The notes under the pieces are model-generated. The model was given only the letters and a program-made list of their open reading frames with translations. It had not been told where the DNA came from and ran no database searches. Source: Meloidogyne chitwoodi (lineage: Eukaryota > Nematoda > Chromadorea > Rhabditida > Meloidogynidae). From it: DNA of 64,000 nucleotides. Where the stretch lies: contig JACZZP010000019.1 in assembly GCA_015183035.1 (NCBI GenBank), positions 1-64,000 of the forward strand. The letters are read 5' to 3'. Shown here in pieces: positions 1-15,000 of this stretch; positions within the stretch are counted from its first letter, which is position 1, and every line of letters begins with the position of its first letter. A program made the translations under genes and the position numbers.

Positions 1-3000
1 TCATTCCAGCTTCAATATATTCAGAATTAAATCCTCTTTCGAATGATATATGACTCATACGAAACTTACCTACAGATTTTTTTTACAAAAATTCAAAATA
101 GTCATTCTCCCCCAAAAAATTTCTATGTTCAGCAACTTGCAACTTTTGACTGTTCTGTTAAAGGTTGATAATTTTTGCTTAAGAATGAAGAATATAGAAT
201 GAGAATCATAATAAAAGAAAAAAATTTGAAGAAATACCAAAGAAATAAAAAGTTAATAAATTTGTTCCCCCCATCTCCCTTTTTACACCCAGCCAAAACC
301 CAAGCTCTCCAAAGTGGAAGTGGCTTGTCTCTTCTACACCTATTGAAGCTCTAATGCTTGGATGTGACCGTATCTGGTCTCTTCTGTACCTTTTGAAGCT
401 TAAAGGTTTGGAGTTTAATTTTTTATACACCCAATGAAACTTAAAGGTAGAAAAGGGTGTTCCTTTACTCCTTCTATTTTCAAAAAATTTTTTCTCAAAA
501 ACTAGTCGATGGATTTTTGAATTTTATAGCTCATTCGATTCAGTAATTCATCCTCTTTCAAATGATACTAAATTCAGCAAATTTCCAACGATGGAAATTT
601 TTTTATAAAATTTCAAATATATTCCTTCCCCCAAATTTTTCTTCAAAAAATCATATCTCTCAAAGCCTTCTTATTTAGGAGGTCTATCATAGCTCATTCG
701 ATTCAGTTTTTCGAGCTCTACAAATGATACAAATTACAGCGAATATGATTCGGAGGAAATTTTTTTATCGAAGTTTTAAATATTCCTTCCCCCAAAAAAT
801 TCCAATGTTCATGGACTTGGTTCTCAAAAACTAGTCATACGATTTTTGATTTTCATAGCTCATTCGATACAGCTCTTTAAGCTCTTTCGAATGATACTAA
901 ATTCAGTATACTTTCTCAGAGGGAAAAAAAAATTTCTTCAATTTAAAAAATTTTTTCCCCCAAAAAAATTTCTATGTTCATGAACCTGTTTCTCGAGTTC
1001 TGTCTGTAAGTTGCTTGATTTCAATAGCTTGTTCGATTCACCTCTTCATCCTCTTTCGAATGAGATATGACTCATCCATAACTTACTTACAGAATTTTTT
1101 TAAAAAACTCAAAGTATCCATTCTCCCCCCAAAAAATTTCTATGTTCCGGACCCTGTTTCTCAAAAACTAGTCATACGATTTTTGAATTTCATAGCTCAT
1201 TCGATTCAGCTTTCAAAGCTCTTTCGAATGATATATGAATCATATAGAAATATTTTGTCGATAATAAGTTAGCCGCGGTTGAACCTCCCAAATTATTTTT
1301 TCGGAACAAGTCTGAAATTTTCGGAACAAGTCTCATAACTTACTGAATTTTCTTCAAAAAATATTCATTCCAGCTTCAATATATTCAGAATTAAATCCTC
1401 TTTCGAATGATATATGACTCATACGAAACTTACCTACAGATTTTTTTTACAAAAATTCAAAATAGTCATTCTCCCCCAAAAAATTTCTATGTTCAGCAAC
1501 TTGCAACTTTTGACTGTTCTGTTAAAGGTTGATAATTTTTGCTTAAGAATGAAGAATATAGAATGAGAATCATAATAAAAGAAAAAAATTTGAAGAAATA
1601 CCAAAGAAATAAAAAGTTAATAAATTTGTTCCCCCCATCTCCCTTTTTACACCCAGCCAAAACCCAAGCTCTCCAAAGTGGAAGTGGCTTGTCTCTTCTA
1701 CACCTATTGAAGCTCTAATGCTTGGATGTGACCGTATCTGGTCTCTTCTGTACCTTTTGAAGCTTAAAGGTTTGGAGTTTAATTTTTTATACACCCAATG
1801 AAACTTAAAGGTAGAAAAGGGTGTTCCTTTACTCCTTCTATTTTCAAAAATTTTTTCTCAAAAACTAGTCGATGGATTTTTGAATTTTATAGCTCATTCG
1901 ATTCAGTAATTCATCCTCTTTCAAATGATACTAAATTCAGCAAATTTCCAACGATGGAAATTTTTTTATAAAATTTCAAATATATTCCTTCCCCCAAATT
2001 TTTCTTCAAAAAATCATATCTCTCAAAGCCTTCTTATTTAGGAGGTCTATCATAGCTCATTCGATTCAGTTTTTCAAGCTCTACAAATGATACAAATTAC
2101 AGCGAATATGATTCGGAGGAAATTTTTTTATCGAAGTTTTAAATATTCCTTCCCCCAAAAAATTCCAATGTTCATGGACTTGGTTCTCAAAAACTAGTCA
2201 TACGATTTTTGATTTTCATAGCTCATTCGATACAGCTCTTTAAGCTCTTTCGAATGATACTAAATTCAGTATACTTTCTCAGAGGGAAAAAAAAATTTCT
2301 TCAATTTAAAAAATTTTTTCCCCCAAAAAAATTTCTATGTTCATGAACCTGTTTCTCGAGTTCTGTCTGTAAGTTGCTTGATTTCAATAGCTTGTTCGAT
2401 TCACCTCTTCATCCTCTTTCGAATGAGATATGACTCATCCATAACTTACTTACAGAATTTTTTTTAAAAAACTCAAAGTATCCATTCTCCCCCCAAAAAA
2501 TTTCTATGTTCCGGACCCTGTTTCTCAAAAACTAGTCATACGATTTTTGAATTTCATAGCTCATTCGATTCAGCTTTCAAAGCTCTTTCGAATGATATAT
2601 GAATCATATAGAAATATTTTGTCGATAATAAGTTAGCCGCGGTTGAACCTCCCAAATTATTTTTTCGGAACAAGTCTGAAATTTTCGGAACAAGTCTCAT
2701 AACTTACTGAATTTTCTTCAAAAAATATTCATTCCAGCTTCAATATATTCAGAATTAAATCCTCTTTCGAATGATATATGACTCATACGAAACTTACCTA
2801 CAGATTTTTTTTACAAAAATTCAAAATAGTCATTCTCCCCCAAAAAATTTCTATGTTCAGCAACTTGCAACTTTTGACTGTTCTGTTAAAGGTTGATAAT
2901 TTTTGCTTAAGAATGAAGAATATAGAATGAGAATCATAATAAAAGAAAAAAATTTGAAGAAATACCAAAGAAATAAAAAGTTAATAAATTTGTTCCCCCC

Positions 3001-6000
3001 ATCTCCCTTTTTACACCCAGCCAAAACCCAAGCTCTCCAAAGTGGAAGTGGCTTGTCTCTTCTACACCTATTGAAGCTCTAATGCTTGGATGTGACCGTA
3101 TCTGGTCTCTTCTGTACCTTTTGAAGCTTAAAGGTTTGGAGTTTAATTTTTTATACACCCAATGAAACTTAAAGGTAGAAAAGGGTGTTCCTTTACTCCT
3201 TCTATTTTCAAAAAATTTTTTCTCAAAAACTAGTCGATGGATTTTTGAATTTTATAGCTCATTCGATTCAGTAATTCATCCTCTTTCAAATGATACTAAA
3301 TTCAGCAAATTTCCAACGATGGAAATTTTTTTATAAAATTTCAAATATATTCCTTCCCCCAAATTTTTCTTCAAAAAATCATATCTCTCAAAGCCTTCTT
3401 ATTTAGGAGGTCTATCATAGCTCATTCGATTCAGTTTTTCAGAGCTCTACAAATGATACAAATTACAGCGAATATGATTCGGAGGAAATTTTTTTATCGA
3501 AGTTTTAAATATTCCTTCCCCCAAAAAATTCCAATGTTCATGGACTTGGTTCTCAAAAACTAGTCATACGATTTTTGATTTTCATAGCTCATTCGATACA
3601 GCTCTTTAAGCTCTTTCGAATGATACTAAATTCAGTATACTTTCTCAGAGGGAAAAAAAATTTCTTCAATTTAAAAAATTTTTTCCCCCAAAAAAATTTC
3701 TATGTTCATGAACCTGTTTCTCGAGTTCTGTCTGTAAGTTGCTTGATTTCAATAGCTTGTTCGATTCACCTCTTCATCCTCTTTCGAATGAGATATGACT
3801 CATCCATAACTTACTTACAGAATTTTTTTTAAAAAACTCAAAGTATCCATTCTCCCCCCAAAAAATTTCTATGTTCCGGACCCTGTTTCTCAAAAACTAG
3901 TCATACGATTTTTGAATTTCATAGCTCATTCGATTCAGCTTTCAAAGCTCTTTCGAATGATATATGAATCATATAGAAATATTTTGTCGATAATAAGTTA
4001 GCCGCGGTTGAACCTCCCAAATTATTTTTTCGGAACAAGTCTGAAATTTTCGGAACAAGTCTCATAACTTACTGAATTTTCTTCAAAAAATATTCATTCC
4101 AGCTTCAATATATTCAGAATTAAATCCTCTTTCGAATGATATATGACTCATACGAAACTTACCTACAGATTTTTTTTACAAAAATTCAAAATAGTCATTC
4201 TCCCCCAAAAAATTTCTATGTTCAGCAACTTGCAACTTTTGACTGTTCTGTTAAAGGTTGATAATTTTTGCTTAAGAATGAAGAATATAGAATGAGAATC
4301 ATAATAAAAGAAAAAAATTTGAAGAAATACCAAAGAAATAAAAAGTTAATAAATTTGTTCCCCCCATCTCCCTTTTTACACCCAGCCAAAACCCAAGCTC
4401 TCCAAAGTGGAAGTGGCTTGTCTCTTCTACACCTATTGAAGCTCTAATGCTTGGATGTGACCGTATCTGGTCTCTTCTGTACCTTTTGAAGCTTAAAGGT
4501 TTGGAGTTTAATTTTTTATACACCCAATGAAACTTAAAGGTAGAAAAGGGTGTTCCTTTACTCCTTCTATTTTCAAAAATTTTTTCTCAAAAACTAGTCG
4601 ATGGATTTTTGAATTTTATAGCTCATTCGATTCAGTAATTCATCCTCTTTCAAATGATACTAAATTCAGCAAATTTCCAACGATGGAAATTTTTTTATAA
4701 AATTTCAAATATATTCCTTCCCCCAAATTTTTCTTCAAAAAATCATATCTCTCAAAGCCTTCTTATTTAGGAGGTCTATCATAGCTCATTCGATTCAGTT
4801 TTTCAGAGCTCTACAAATGATACAAATTACAGCGAATATGATTCGGAGGAAATTTTTTTATCGAAGTTTTAAATATTCCTTCCCCCAAAAAATTCCAATG
4901 TTCATGGACTTGGTTCTCAAAAACTAGTCATACGATTTTTGATTTTCATAGCTCATTCGATACAGCTCTTTAAGCTCTTTCGAATGATACTAAATTCAGT
5001 ATACTTTCTCAGAGGGAAAAAAAAATTTCTTCAATTTAAAAAATTTTTTCCCCCAAAAAAATTTCTATGTTCATGAACCTGTTTCTCGAGTTCTGTCTGT
5101 AAGTTGCTTGATTTCAATAGCTTGTTCGATTCACCTCTTCATCCTCTTTCGAATGAGATATGACTCATCCATAACTTACTTACAGAATTTTTTTAAAAAA
5201 CTCAAAGTATCCATTCTCCCCCCAAAAAATTTCTATGTTCCGGACCCTGTTTCTCAAAAACTAGTCATACGATTTTTGAATTTCATAGCTCATTCGATTC
5301 AGCTTTCAAAGCTCTTTCGAATGATATATGAATCATATAGAAATATTTTGTCGATAATAAGTTAGCCGCGGTTGAACCTCCCAAATTATTTTTTCGGAAC
5401 AAGTCTGAAATTTTCGGAACAAGTCTCATAACTTACTGAATTTTCTTCAAAAAATATTCATTCCAGCTTCAATATATTCAGAATTAAATCCTCTTTCGAA
5501 TGATATATGACTCATACGAAACTTACCTACAGATTTTTTTTACAAAAATTCAAAATAGTCATTCTCCCCCAAAAAATTTCTATGTTCAGCAACTTGCAAC
5601 TTTTGACTGTTCTGTTAAAGGTTGATAATTTTTGCTTAAGAATGAAGAATATAGAATGAGAATCATAATAAAAGAAAAAAATTTGAAGAAATACCAAAGA
5701 AATAAAAAGTTAATAAATTTGTTCCCCCCATCTCCCTTTTTACACCCAGCCAAAACCCAAGCTCTCCAAAGTGGAAGTGGCTTGTCTCTTCTACACCTAT
5801 TGAAGCTCTAATGCTTGGATGTGACCGTATCTGGTCTCTTCTGTACCTTTTGAAGCTTAAAGGTTTGGAGTTTAATTTTTTATACACCCAATGAAACTTA
5901 AAGGTAGAAAAGGGTGTTCCTTTACTCCTTCTATTTTCAAAAATTTTTTCTCAAAAACTAGTCGATGGATTTTTGAATTTATAGCTCATTCGATTCAGTA

Positions 6001-9000
6001 ATTCATCCTCTTTCAAATGATACTAAATTCAGCAAATTTCCAACGATGGAAATTTTTTTATAAAAGTTCAAATATATTCCTTCCCCCAAATTTTTCTTCA
6101 AAAAATCATATCTCTCAAAGCCTTCTTATTTAGGAGGTCTATCATAGCTCATTCGATTCAGTTTTTCGAAGCTCTACAAATGATACAAATTACAGCGAAT
6201 ATGATTCGGAGGAAATTTTTTTATCGAAGTTTTAAATATTCCTTCCCCCAAAAAATTCCAATGTTCATGGACTTGGTTCTCAAAAACTAGTCATACGATT
6301 TTTGATTTTCATAGCTCATTCGATACAGCTCTTTAAGCTCTTTCGAATGATACTAAATTCAGTATACTTTCTCAGAGGGAAAAAAAAATTTCTTCAATTT
6401 AAAAAATTTTTTCCCCCAAAAAAAATTTCTATGTTCATGAACCTGTTTCTCGAGTTCTGTCTGTAAGTTGCTTGATTTCAATAGCTTGTTCGATTCACCT
6501 CTTCATCCTCTTTCGAATGAGATATGACTCATCCATAACTTACTTACAGAATTTTTTTAAAAAACTCAAAGTATCCATTCTCCCCCCAAAAAATTTCTAT
6601 GTTCCGGACCCTGTTTCTCAAAAACTAGTCATACGATTTTTGAATTTCATAGCTCATTCGATTCAGCTTTCAAAGCTCTTTCGAATGATATATGAATCAT
6701 ATAGAAATATTTTGTCGATAATAAGTTAGCCGCGGTTGAACCTCCCAAATTATTTTTTCGGAACAAGTCTGAAATTTTCGGAACAAGTCTCATAACTTAC
6801 TGAATTTTCTTCAAAAAATATTCATTCCAGCTTCAATATATTCAGAATTAAATCCTCTTTCGAATGATATATGACTCATACGAAACTTACCTACAGATTT
6901 TTTTTACAAAAATTCAAAATAGTCATTCTCCCCCAAAAAATTTCTATGTTCAGCAACTTGCAACTTTTGACTGTTCTGTTAAAGGTTGATAATTTTTGCT
7001 TAAGAATGAAGAATATAGAATGAGAATCATAATAAAAGAAAAAAATTTGAAGAAATACCAAAGAAATAAAAAGTTAATAAATTTGTTCCCCCCATCTCCC
7101 TTTTTACACCCAGCCAAAACCCAAGCTCTCCAAAGTGGAAGTGGCTTGTCTCTTCTACACCTATTGAAGCTCTAATGCTTGGATGTGACCGTATCTGGTC
7201 TCTTCTGTACCTTTTGAAGCTTAAAGGTTTGGAGTTTAATTTTTTATACACCCAATGAAACTTAAAGGTAGAAAAGGGTGTTCCTTTACTCCTTCTATTT
7301 TCAAAAAATTTTTTCTCAAAAACTAGTCGATGGATTTTTGAATTTTATAGCTCATTCGATTCAGTAATTCATCCTCTTTCAAATGATACTAAATTCAGCA
7401 AATTTCCAACGATGGAAATTTTTTTATAAAAGTTCAAAATATATTCCTTCCCCCAAATTTTTCTTCAAAAAATCATATCTCTCAAAGCCTTCTTATTTAG
7501 GAGGTCTATCATAGCTCATTCGATTCAGTTTTTCAGAGCTCTACAAATGATACAAATTACAGCGAATATGATTCGGAGGAAATTTTTTTATCGAAGTTTT
7601 AAATATTCCTTCCCCCAAAAAATTCCAATGTTCATGGACTTGGTTCTCAAAAACTAGTCATACGATTTTTGATTTTCATAGCTCATTCGATACAGCTCTT
7701 TAAGCTCTTTCGAATGATACTAAATTCAGTATACTTTCTCAGAGGGAAAAAAAATTTCTTCAATTTAAAAAATTTTTTCCCCCAAAAAAATTTCTATGTT
7801 CATGAACCTGTTTCTCGAGTTCTGTCTGTAAGTTGCTTGATTTCAATAGCTTGTTCGATTCACCTCTTCATCCTCTTTCGAATGAGATATGACTCATCCA
7901 TAACTTACTTACAGAATTTTTTTTAAAAAACTCAAAGTATCCATTCTCCCCCCAAAAAATTTCTATGTTCCGGACCCTGTTTCTCAAAAACTAGTCATAC
8001 GATTTTTGAATTTCATAGCTCATTCGATTCAGCTTTCAAAGCTCTTTCGAATGATATATGAATCATATAGAAATATTTTGTCGATAATAAGTTAGCCGCG
8101 GTTGAACCTCCCAAATTATTTTTTCGGAACAAGTCTGAAATTTTCGGAACAAGTCTCATAACTTACTGAATTTTCTTCAAAAAATATTCATTCCAGCTTC
8201 AATATATTCAGAATTAAATCCTCTTTCGAATGATATATGACTCATACGAAACTTACCTACAGATTTTTTTTACAAAAATTCAAAATAGTCATTCTCCCCC
8301 AAAAAATTTCTATGTTCAGCAACTTGCAACTTTTGACTGTTCTGTTAAAGGTTGATAATTTTTGCTTAAGAATGAAGAATATAGAATGAGAATCATAATA
8401 AAAGAAAAAAATTTGAAGAAATACCAAAGAAATAAAAAGTTAATAAATTTGTTCCCCCCATCTCCCTTTTTACACCCAGCCAAAACCCAAGCTCTCCAAA
8501 GTGGAAGTGGCTTGTCTCTTCTACACCTATTGAAGCTCTAATGCTTGGATGTGACCGTATCTGGTCTCTTCTGTACCTTTTGAAGCTTAAAGGTTTGGAG
8601 TTTAATTTTTTATACACCCAATGAAACTTAAAGGTAGAAAAGGGTGTTCCTTTACTCCTTCTATTTTCAAAAAATTTTTTCTCAAAAACTAGTCGATGGA
8701 TTTTTGAATTTTATAGCTCATTCGATTCAGTAATTCATCCTCTTTCAAATGATACTAAATTCAGCAAATTTCCAACGATGGAAATTTTTTTATAAAAGTT
8801 CAAATATATTCCTTCCCCCAAATTTTTCTTCAAAAAATCATATCTCTCAAAGCCTTCTTATTTAGGAGGTCTATCATAGCTCATTCGATTCAGTTTTTCG
8901 AGCTCTACAAATGATACAAATTACAGCGAATATGATTCGGAGGAAATTTTTTTATCGAAGTTTTAAATATTCCTTCCCCCAAAAAATTCCAATGTTCATG

Positions 9001-12000
9001 GACTTGGTTCTCAAAAACTAGTCATACGATTTTTGATTTTCATAGCTCATTCGATACAGCTCTTTAAGCTCTTTCGAATGATACTAAATTCAGTATACTT
9101 TCTCAGAGGGAAAAAAAATTTCTTCAATTTAAAAAATTTTTTCCCCCAAAAAAATTTCTATGTTCATGAACCTGTTTCTCGAGTTCTGTCTGTAAGTTGC
9201 TTGATTTCAATAGCTTGTTCGATTCACCTCTTCATCCTCTTTCGAATGAGATATGACTCATCCATAACTTACTTACAGAATTTTTTTTAAAAAACTCAAA
9301 GTATCCATTCTCCCCCCAAAAAATTTCTATGTTCCGGACCCTGTTTCTCAAAAACTAGTCATACGATTTTTGAATTTCATAGCTCATTCGATTCAGCTTT
9401 CAAAGCTCTTTCGAATGATATATGAATCATATAGAAATATTTTGTCGATAATAAGTTAGCCGCGGTTGAACCTCCCAAATTATTTTTTCGGAACAAGTCT
9501 GAAATTTTCGGAACAAGTCTCATAACTTACTGAATTTTCTTCAAAAAATATTCATTCCAGCTTCAATATATTCAGAATTAAATCCTCTTTCGAATGATAT
9601 ATGACTCATACGAAACTTACCTACAGATTTTTTTTACAAAAATTCAAAATAGTCATTCTCCCCCAAAAAATTTCTATGTTCAGCAACTTGCAACTTTTGA
9701 CTGTTCTGTTAAAGGTTGATAATTTTTGCTTAAGAATGAAGAATATAGAATGAGAATCATAATAAAAGAAAAAAATTTGAAGAAATACCAAAGAAATAAA
9801 AAGTTAATAAATTTGTTCCCCCCATCTCCCTTTTTACACCCAGCCAAAACCCAAGCTCTCCAAAGTGGAAGTGGCTTGTCTCTTCTACACCTATTGAAGC
9901 TCTAATGCTTGGATGTGACCGTATCTGGTCTCTTCTGTACCTTTTGAAGCTTAAAGGTTTGGAGTTTAATTTTTTATACACCCAATGAAACTTAAAGGTA
10001 GAAAAGGGTGTTCCTTTACTCCTTCTATTTTCAAAAAATTTTTTCTCAAAAACTAGTCGATGGATTTTTGAATTTTATAGCTCATTCGATTCAGTAATTC
10101 ATCCTCTTTCAAATGATACTAAATTCAGCAAATTTCCAACGATGGAAATTTTTTTATAAAAGTTCAAAATATATTCCTTCCCCCAAATTTTTCTTCAAAA
10201 AATCATATCTCTCAAAGCCTTCTTATTTAGGAGGTCTATCATAGCTCATTCGATTCAGTTTTTCGAGCTCTACAAATGATACAAATTACAGCGAATATGA
10301 TTCGGAGGAAATTTTTTTATCGAAGTTTTAAATATTCCTTCCCCCAAAAAATTCCAATGTTCATGGACTTGGTTCTCAAAAACTAGTCATACGATTTTTG
10401 ATTTTCATAGCTCATTCGATACAGCTCTTTAAGCTCTTTCGAATGATACTAAATTCAGTATACTTTCTCAGAGGGAAAAAAAAATTTCTTCAATTTAAAA
10501 AATTTTTTCCCCCAAAAAAATTTCTATGTTCATGAACCTGTTTCTCGAGTTCTGTCTGTAAGTTGCTTGATTTCAATAGCTTGTTCGATTCACCTCTTCA
10601 TCCTCTTTCGAATGAGATATGACTCATCCATAACTTACTTACAGAATTTTTTTAAAAAACTCAAAGTATCCATTCTCCCCCCAAAAAATTTCTATGTTCC
10701 GGACCCTGTTTCTCAAAAACTAGTCATACGATTTTTGAATTTCATAGCTCATTCGATTCAGCTTTCAAAGCTCTTTCGAATGATATATGAATCATATAGA
10801 AATATTTTGTCGATAATAAGTTAGCCGCGGTTGAACCTCCCAAATTATTTTTTCGGAACAAGTCTGAAATTTTCGGAACAAGTCTCATAACTTACTGAAT
10901 TTTCTTCAAAAAATATTCATTCCAGCTTCAATATATTCAGAATTAAATCCTCTTTCGAATGATATATGACTCATACGAAACTTACCTACAGATTTTTTTT
11001 ACAAAAATTCAAAATAGTCATTCTCCCCCAAAAAATTTCTATGTTCAGCAACTTGCAACTTTTGACTGTTCTGTTAAAGGTTGATAATTTTTGCTTAAGA
11101 ATGAAGAATATAGAATGAGAATCATAATAAAAGAAAAAAATTTGAAGAAATACCAAAGAAATAAAAAGTTAATAAATTTGTTCCCCCCATCTCCCTTTTT
11201 ACACCCAGCCAAAACCCAAGCTCTCCAAAGTGGAAGTGGCTTGTCTCTTCTACACCTATTGAAGCTCTAATGCTTGGATGTGACCGTATCTGGTCTCTTC
11301 TGTACCTTTTGAAGCTTAAAGGTTTGGAGTTTAATTTTTTATACACCCAATGAAACTTAAAGGTAGAAAAGGGTGTTCCTTTACTCCTTCTATTTTCAAA
11401 AAATTTTTTCTCAAAAACTAGTCGATGGATTTTTGAATTTATAGCTCATTCGATTCAGTAATTCATCCTCTTTCAAATGATACTAAATTCAGCAAATTTC
11501 CAACGATGGAAATTTTTTTATAAAAGTTCAAAATATATTCCTTCCCCCAAATTTTTCTTCAAAAAATCATATCTCTCAAAGCCTTCTTATTTAGGAGGTC
11601 TATCATAGCTCATTCGATTCAGTTTTTCGAAGCTCTACAAATGATACAAATTACAGCGAATATGATTCGGAGGAAATTTTTTTATCGAAGTTTTAAATAT
11701 TCCTTCCCCCAAAAAATTCCAATGTTCATGGACTTGGTTCTCAAAAACTAGTCATACGATTTTTGATTTTCATAGCTCATTCGATACAGCTCTTTAAGCT
11801 CTTTCGAATGATACTAAATTCAGTATACTTTCTCAGAGGGAAAAAAAATTTCTTCAATTTAAAAAATTTTTTCCCCCAAAAAAATTTCTATGTTCATGAA
11901 CCTGTTTCTCGAGTTCTGTCTGTAAGTTGCTTGATTTCAATAGCTTGTTCGATTCACCTCTTCATCCTCTTTCGAATGAGATATGACTCATCCATAACTT

Positions 12001-15000
12001 ACTTACAGAATTTTTTTTAAAAAACTCAAAGTATCCATTCTCCCCCCAAAAAATTTCTATGTTCCGGACCCTGTTTCTCAAAAACTAGTCATACGATTTT
12101 TGAATTTCATAGCTCATTCGATTCAGCTTTCAAAGCTCTTTCGAATGATATATGAATCATATAGAAATATTTTGTCGATAATAAGTTAGCCGCGGTTGAA
12201 CCTCCCAAATTATTTTTTCGGAACAAGTCTGAAATTTTCGGAACAAGTCTCATAACTTACTGAATTTTCTTCAAAAAATATTCATTCCAGCTTCAATATA
12301 TTCAGAATTAAATCCTCTTTCGAATGATATATGACTCATACGAAACTTACCTACAGATTTTTTTTACAAAAATTCAAAATAGTCATTCTCCCCCAAAAAA
12401 TTTCTATGTTCAGCAACTTGCAACTTTTGACTGTTCTGTTAAAGGTTGATAATTTTTGCTTAAGAATGAAGAATATAGAATGAGAATCATAATAAAAGAA
12501 AAAAATTTGAAGAAATACCAAAGAAATAAAAAGTTAATAAATTTGTTCCCCCCATCTCCCTTTTTACACCCAGCCAAAACCCAAGCTCTCCAAAGTGGAA
12601 GTGGCTTGTCTCTTCTACACCTATTGAAGCTCTAATGCTTGGATGTGACCGTATCTGGTCTCTTCTGTACCTTTTGAAGCTTAAAGGTTTGGAGTTTAAT
12701 TTTTTATACACCCAATGAAACTTAAAGGTAGAAAAGGGTGTTCCTTTACTCCTTCTATTTTCAAAAAATTTTTTCTCAAAAACTAGTCGATGGATTTTTG
12801 AATTTTATAGCTCATTCGATTCAGTAATTCATCCTCTTTCAAATGATACTAAATTCAGCAAATTTCCAACGATGGAAATTTTTTTATAAAAGTTCAAAAT
12901 ATATTCCTTCCCCCAAATTTTTCTTCAAAAAATCATATCTCTCAAAGCCTTCTTATTTAGGAGGTCTATCATAGCTCATTCGATTCAGTTTTTCGAGCTC
13001 TACAAATGATACAAATTACAGCGAATATGATTCGGAGGAAATTTTTTTATCGAAGTTTTAAATATTCCTTCCCCCAAAAAATTCCAATGTTCATGGACTT
13101 GGTTCTCAAAAACTAGTCATACGATTTTTGATTTTCATAGCTCATTCGATACAGCTCTTTAAGCTCTTTCGAATGATACTAAATTCAGTATACTTTCTCA
13201 GAGGGAAAAAAAATTTCTTCAATTTAAAAAATTTTTTCCCCCAAAAAAAATTTCTATGTTCATGAACCTGTTTCTCGAGTTCTGTCTGTAAGTTGCTTGA
13301 TTTCAATAGCTTGTTCGATTCACCTCTTCATCCTCTTTCGAATGAGATATGACTCATCCATAACTTACTTACAGAATTTTTTTTAAAAAACTCAAAGTAT
13401 CCATTCTCCCCCCAAAAAATTTCTATGTTCCGGACCCTGTTTCTCAAAAACTAGTCATACGATTTTTGAATTTCATAGCTCATTCGATTCAGCTTTCAAA
13501 GCTCTTTCGAATGATATATGAATCATATAGAAATATTTTGTCGATAATAAGTTAGCCGCGGTTGAACCTCCCAAATTATTTTTTCGGAACAAGTCTGAAA
13601 TTTTCGGAACAAGTCTCATAACTTACTGAATTTTCTTCAAAAAATATTCATTCCAGCTTCAATATATTCAGAATTAAATCCTCTTTCGAATGATATATGA
13701 CTCATACGAAACTTACCTACAGATTTTTTTTACAAAAATTCAAAATAGTCATTCTCCCCCAAAAAAATTTCTATGTTCAGCAACTTGCAACTTTTGACTG
13801 TTCTGTTAAAGGTTGATAATTTTTGCTTAAGAATGAAGAATATAGAATGAGAATCATAATAAAAGAAAAAAATTTGAAGAAATACCAAAGAAATAAAAAG
13901 TTAATAAATTTGTTCCCCCCATCTCCCTTTTTACACCCAGCCAAAACCCAAGCTCTCCAAAGTGGAAGTGGCTTGTCTCTTCTACACCTATTGAAGCTCT
14001 AATGCTTGGATGTGACCGTATCTGGTCTCTTCTGTACCTTTTGAAGCTTAAAGGTTTGGAGTTTAATTTTTTATACACCCAATGAAACTTAAAGGTAGAA
14101 AAGGGTGTTCCTTTACTCCTTCTATTTTCAAAAAATTTTTTCTCAAAAACTAGTCGATGGATTTTTGAATTTATAGCTCATTCGATTCAGTAATTCATCC
14201 TCTTTCAAATGATACTAAATTCAGCAAATTTCCAACGATGGAAATTTTTTTATAAAAGTTCAAAATATATTCCTTCCCCCAAATTTTTCTTCAAAAAATC
14301 ATATCTCTCAAAGCCTTCTTATTTAGGAGGTCTATCATAGCTCATTCGATTCAGTTTTTCGAGCTCTACAAATGATACAAATTACAGCGAATATGATTCG
14401 GAGGAAATTTTTTTATCGAAGTTTTAAATATTCCTTCCCCCAAAAAATTCCAATGTTCATGGACTTGGTTCTCAAAAACTAGTCATACGATTTTTGATTT
14501 TCATAGCTCATTCGATACAGCTCTTTAAGCTCTTTCGAATGATACTAAATTCAGTATACTTTCTCAGAGGGAAAAAAAAATTTCTTCAATTTAAAAAATT
14601 TTTTCCCCCAAAAAAATTTCTATGTTCATGAACCTGTTTCTCGAGTTCTGTCTGTAAGTTGCTTGATTTCAATAGCTTGTTCGATTCACCTCTTCATCCT
14701 CTTTCGAATGAGATATGACTCATCCATAACTTACTTACAGAATTTTTTTAAAAAACTCAAAGTATCCATTCTCCCCCCAAAAAATTTCTATGTTCCGGAC
14801 CCTGTTTCTCAAAAACTAGTCATACGATTTTTGAATTTCATAGCTCATTCGATTCAGCTTTCAAAGCTCTTTCGAATGATATATGAATCATATAGAAATA
14901 TTTTGTCGATAATAAGTTAGCCGCGGTTGAACCTCCCAAATTATTTTTTCGGAACAAGTCTGAAATTTTCGGAACAAGTCTCATAACTTACTGAATTTTC

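Noticed and set aside
330..400. Resemblance of TGCTTGGATGTGACCG in the satellite unit to the 3' part of 5S rRNA
   Set aside because: The match is under 20 bp with gaps. The surrounding sequence is a local duplication (GTCTCTTCT...TTGAAGCT twice) without other 5S features.
206..430. A 74-codon minus frame (and 85- and 141-codon plus frames) repeated in every 1364-bp unit
   Set aside because: They follow from array homogenisation. The plus frame changes between 85 and 141 codons with a single T in a homopolymer, composition is that of the satellite, and there is no domain or start context.
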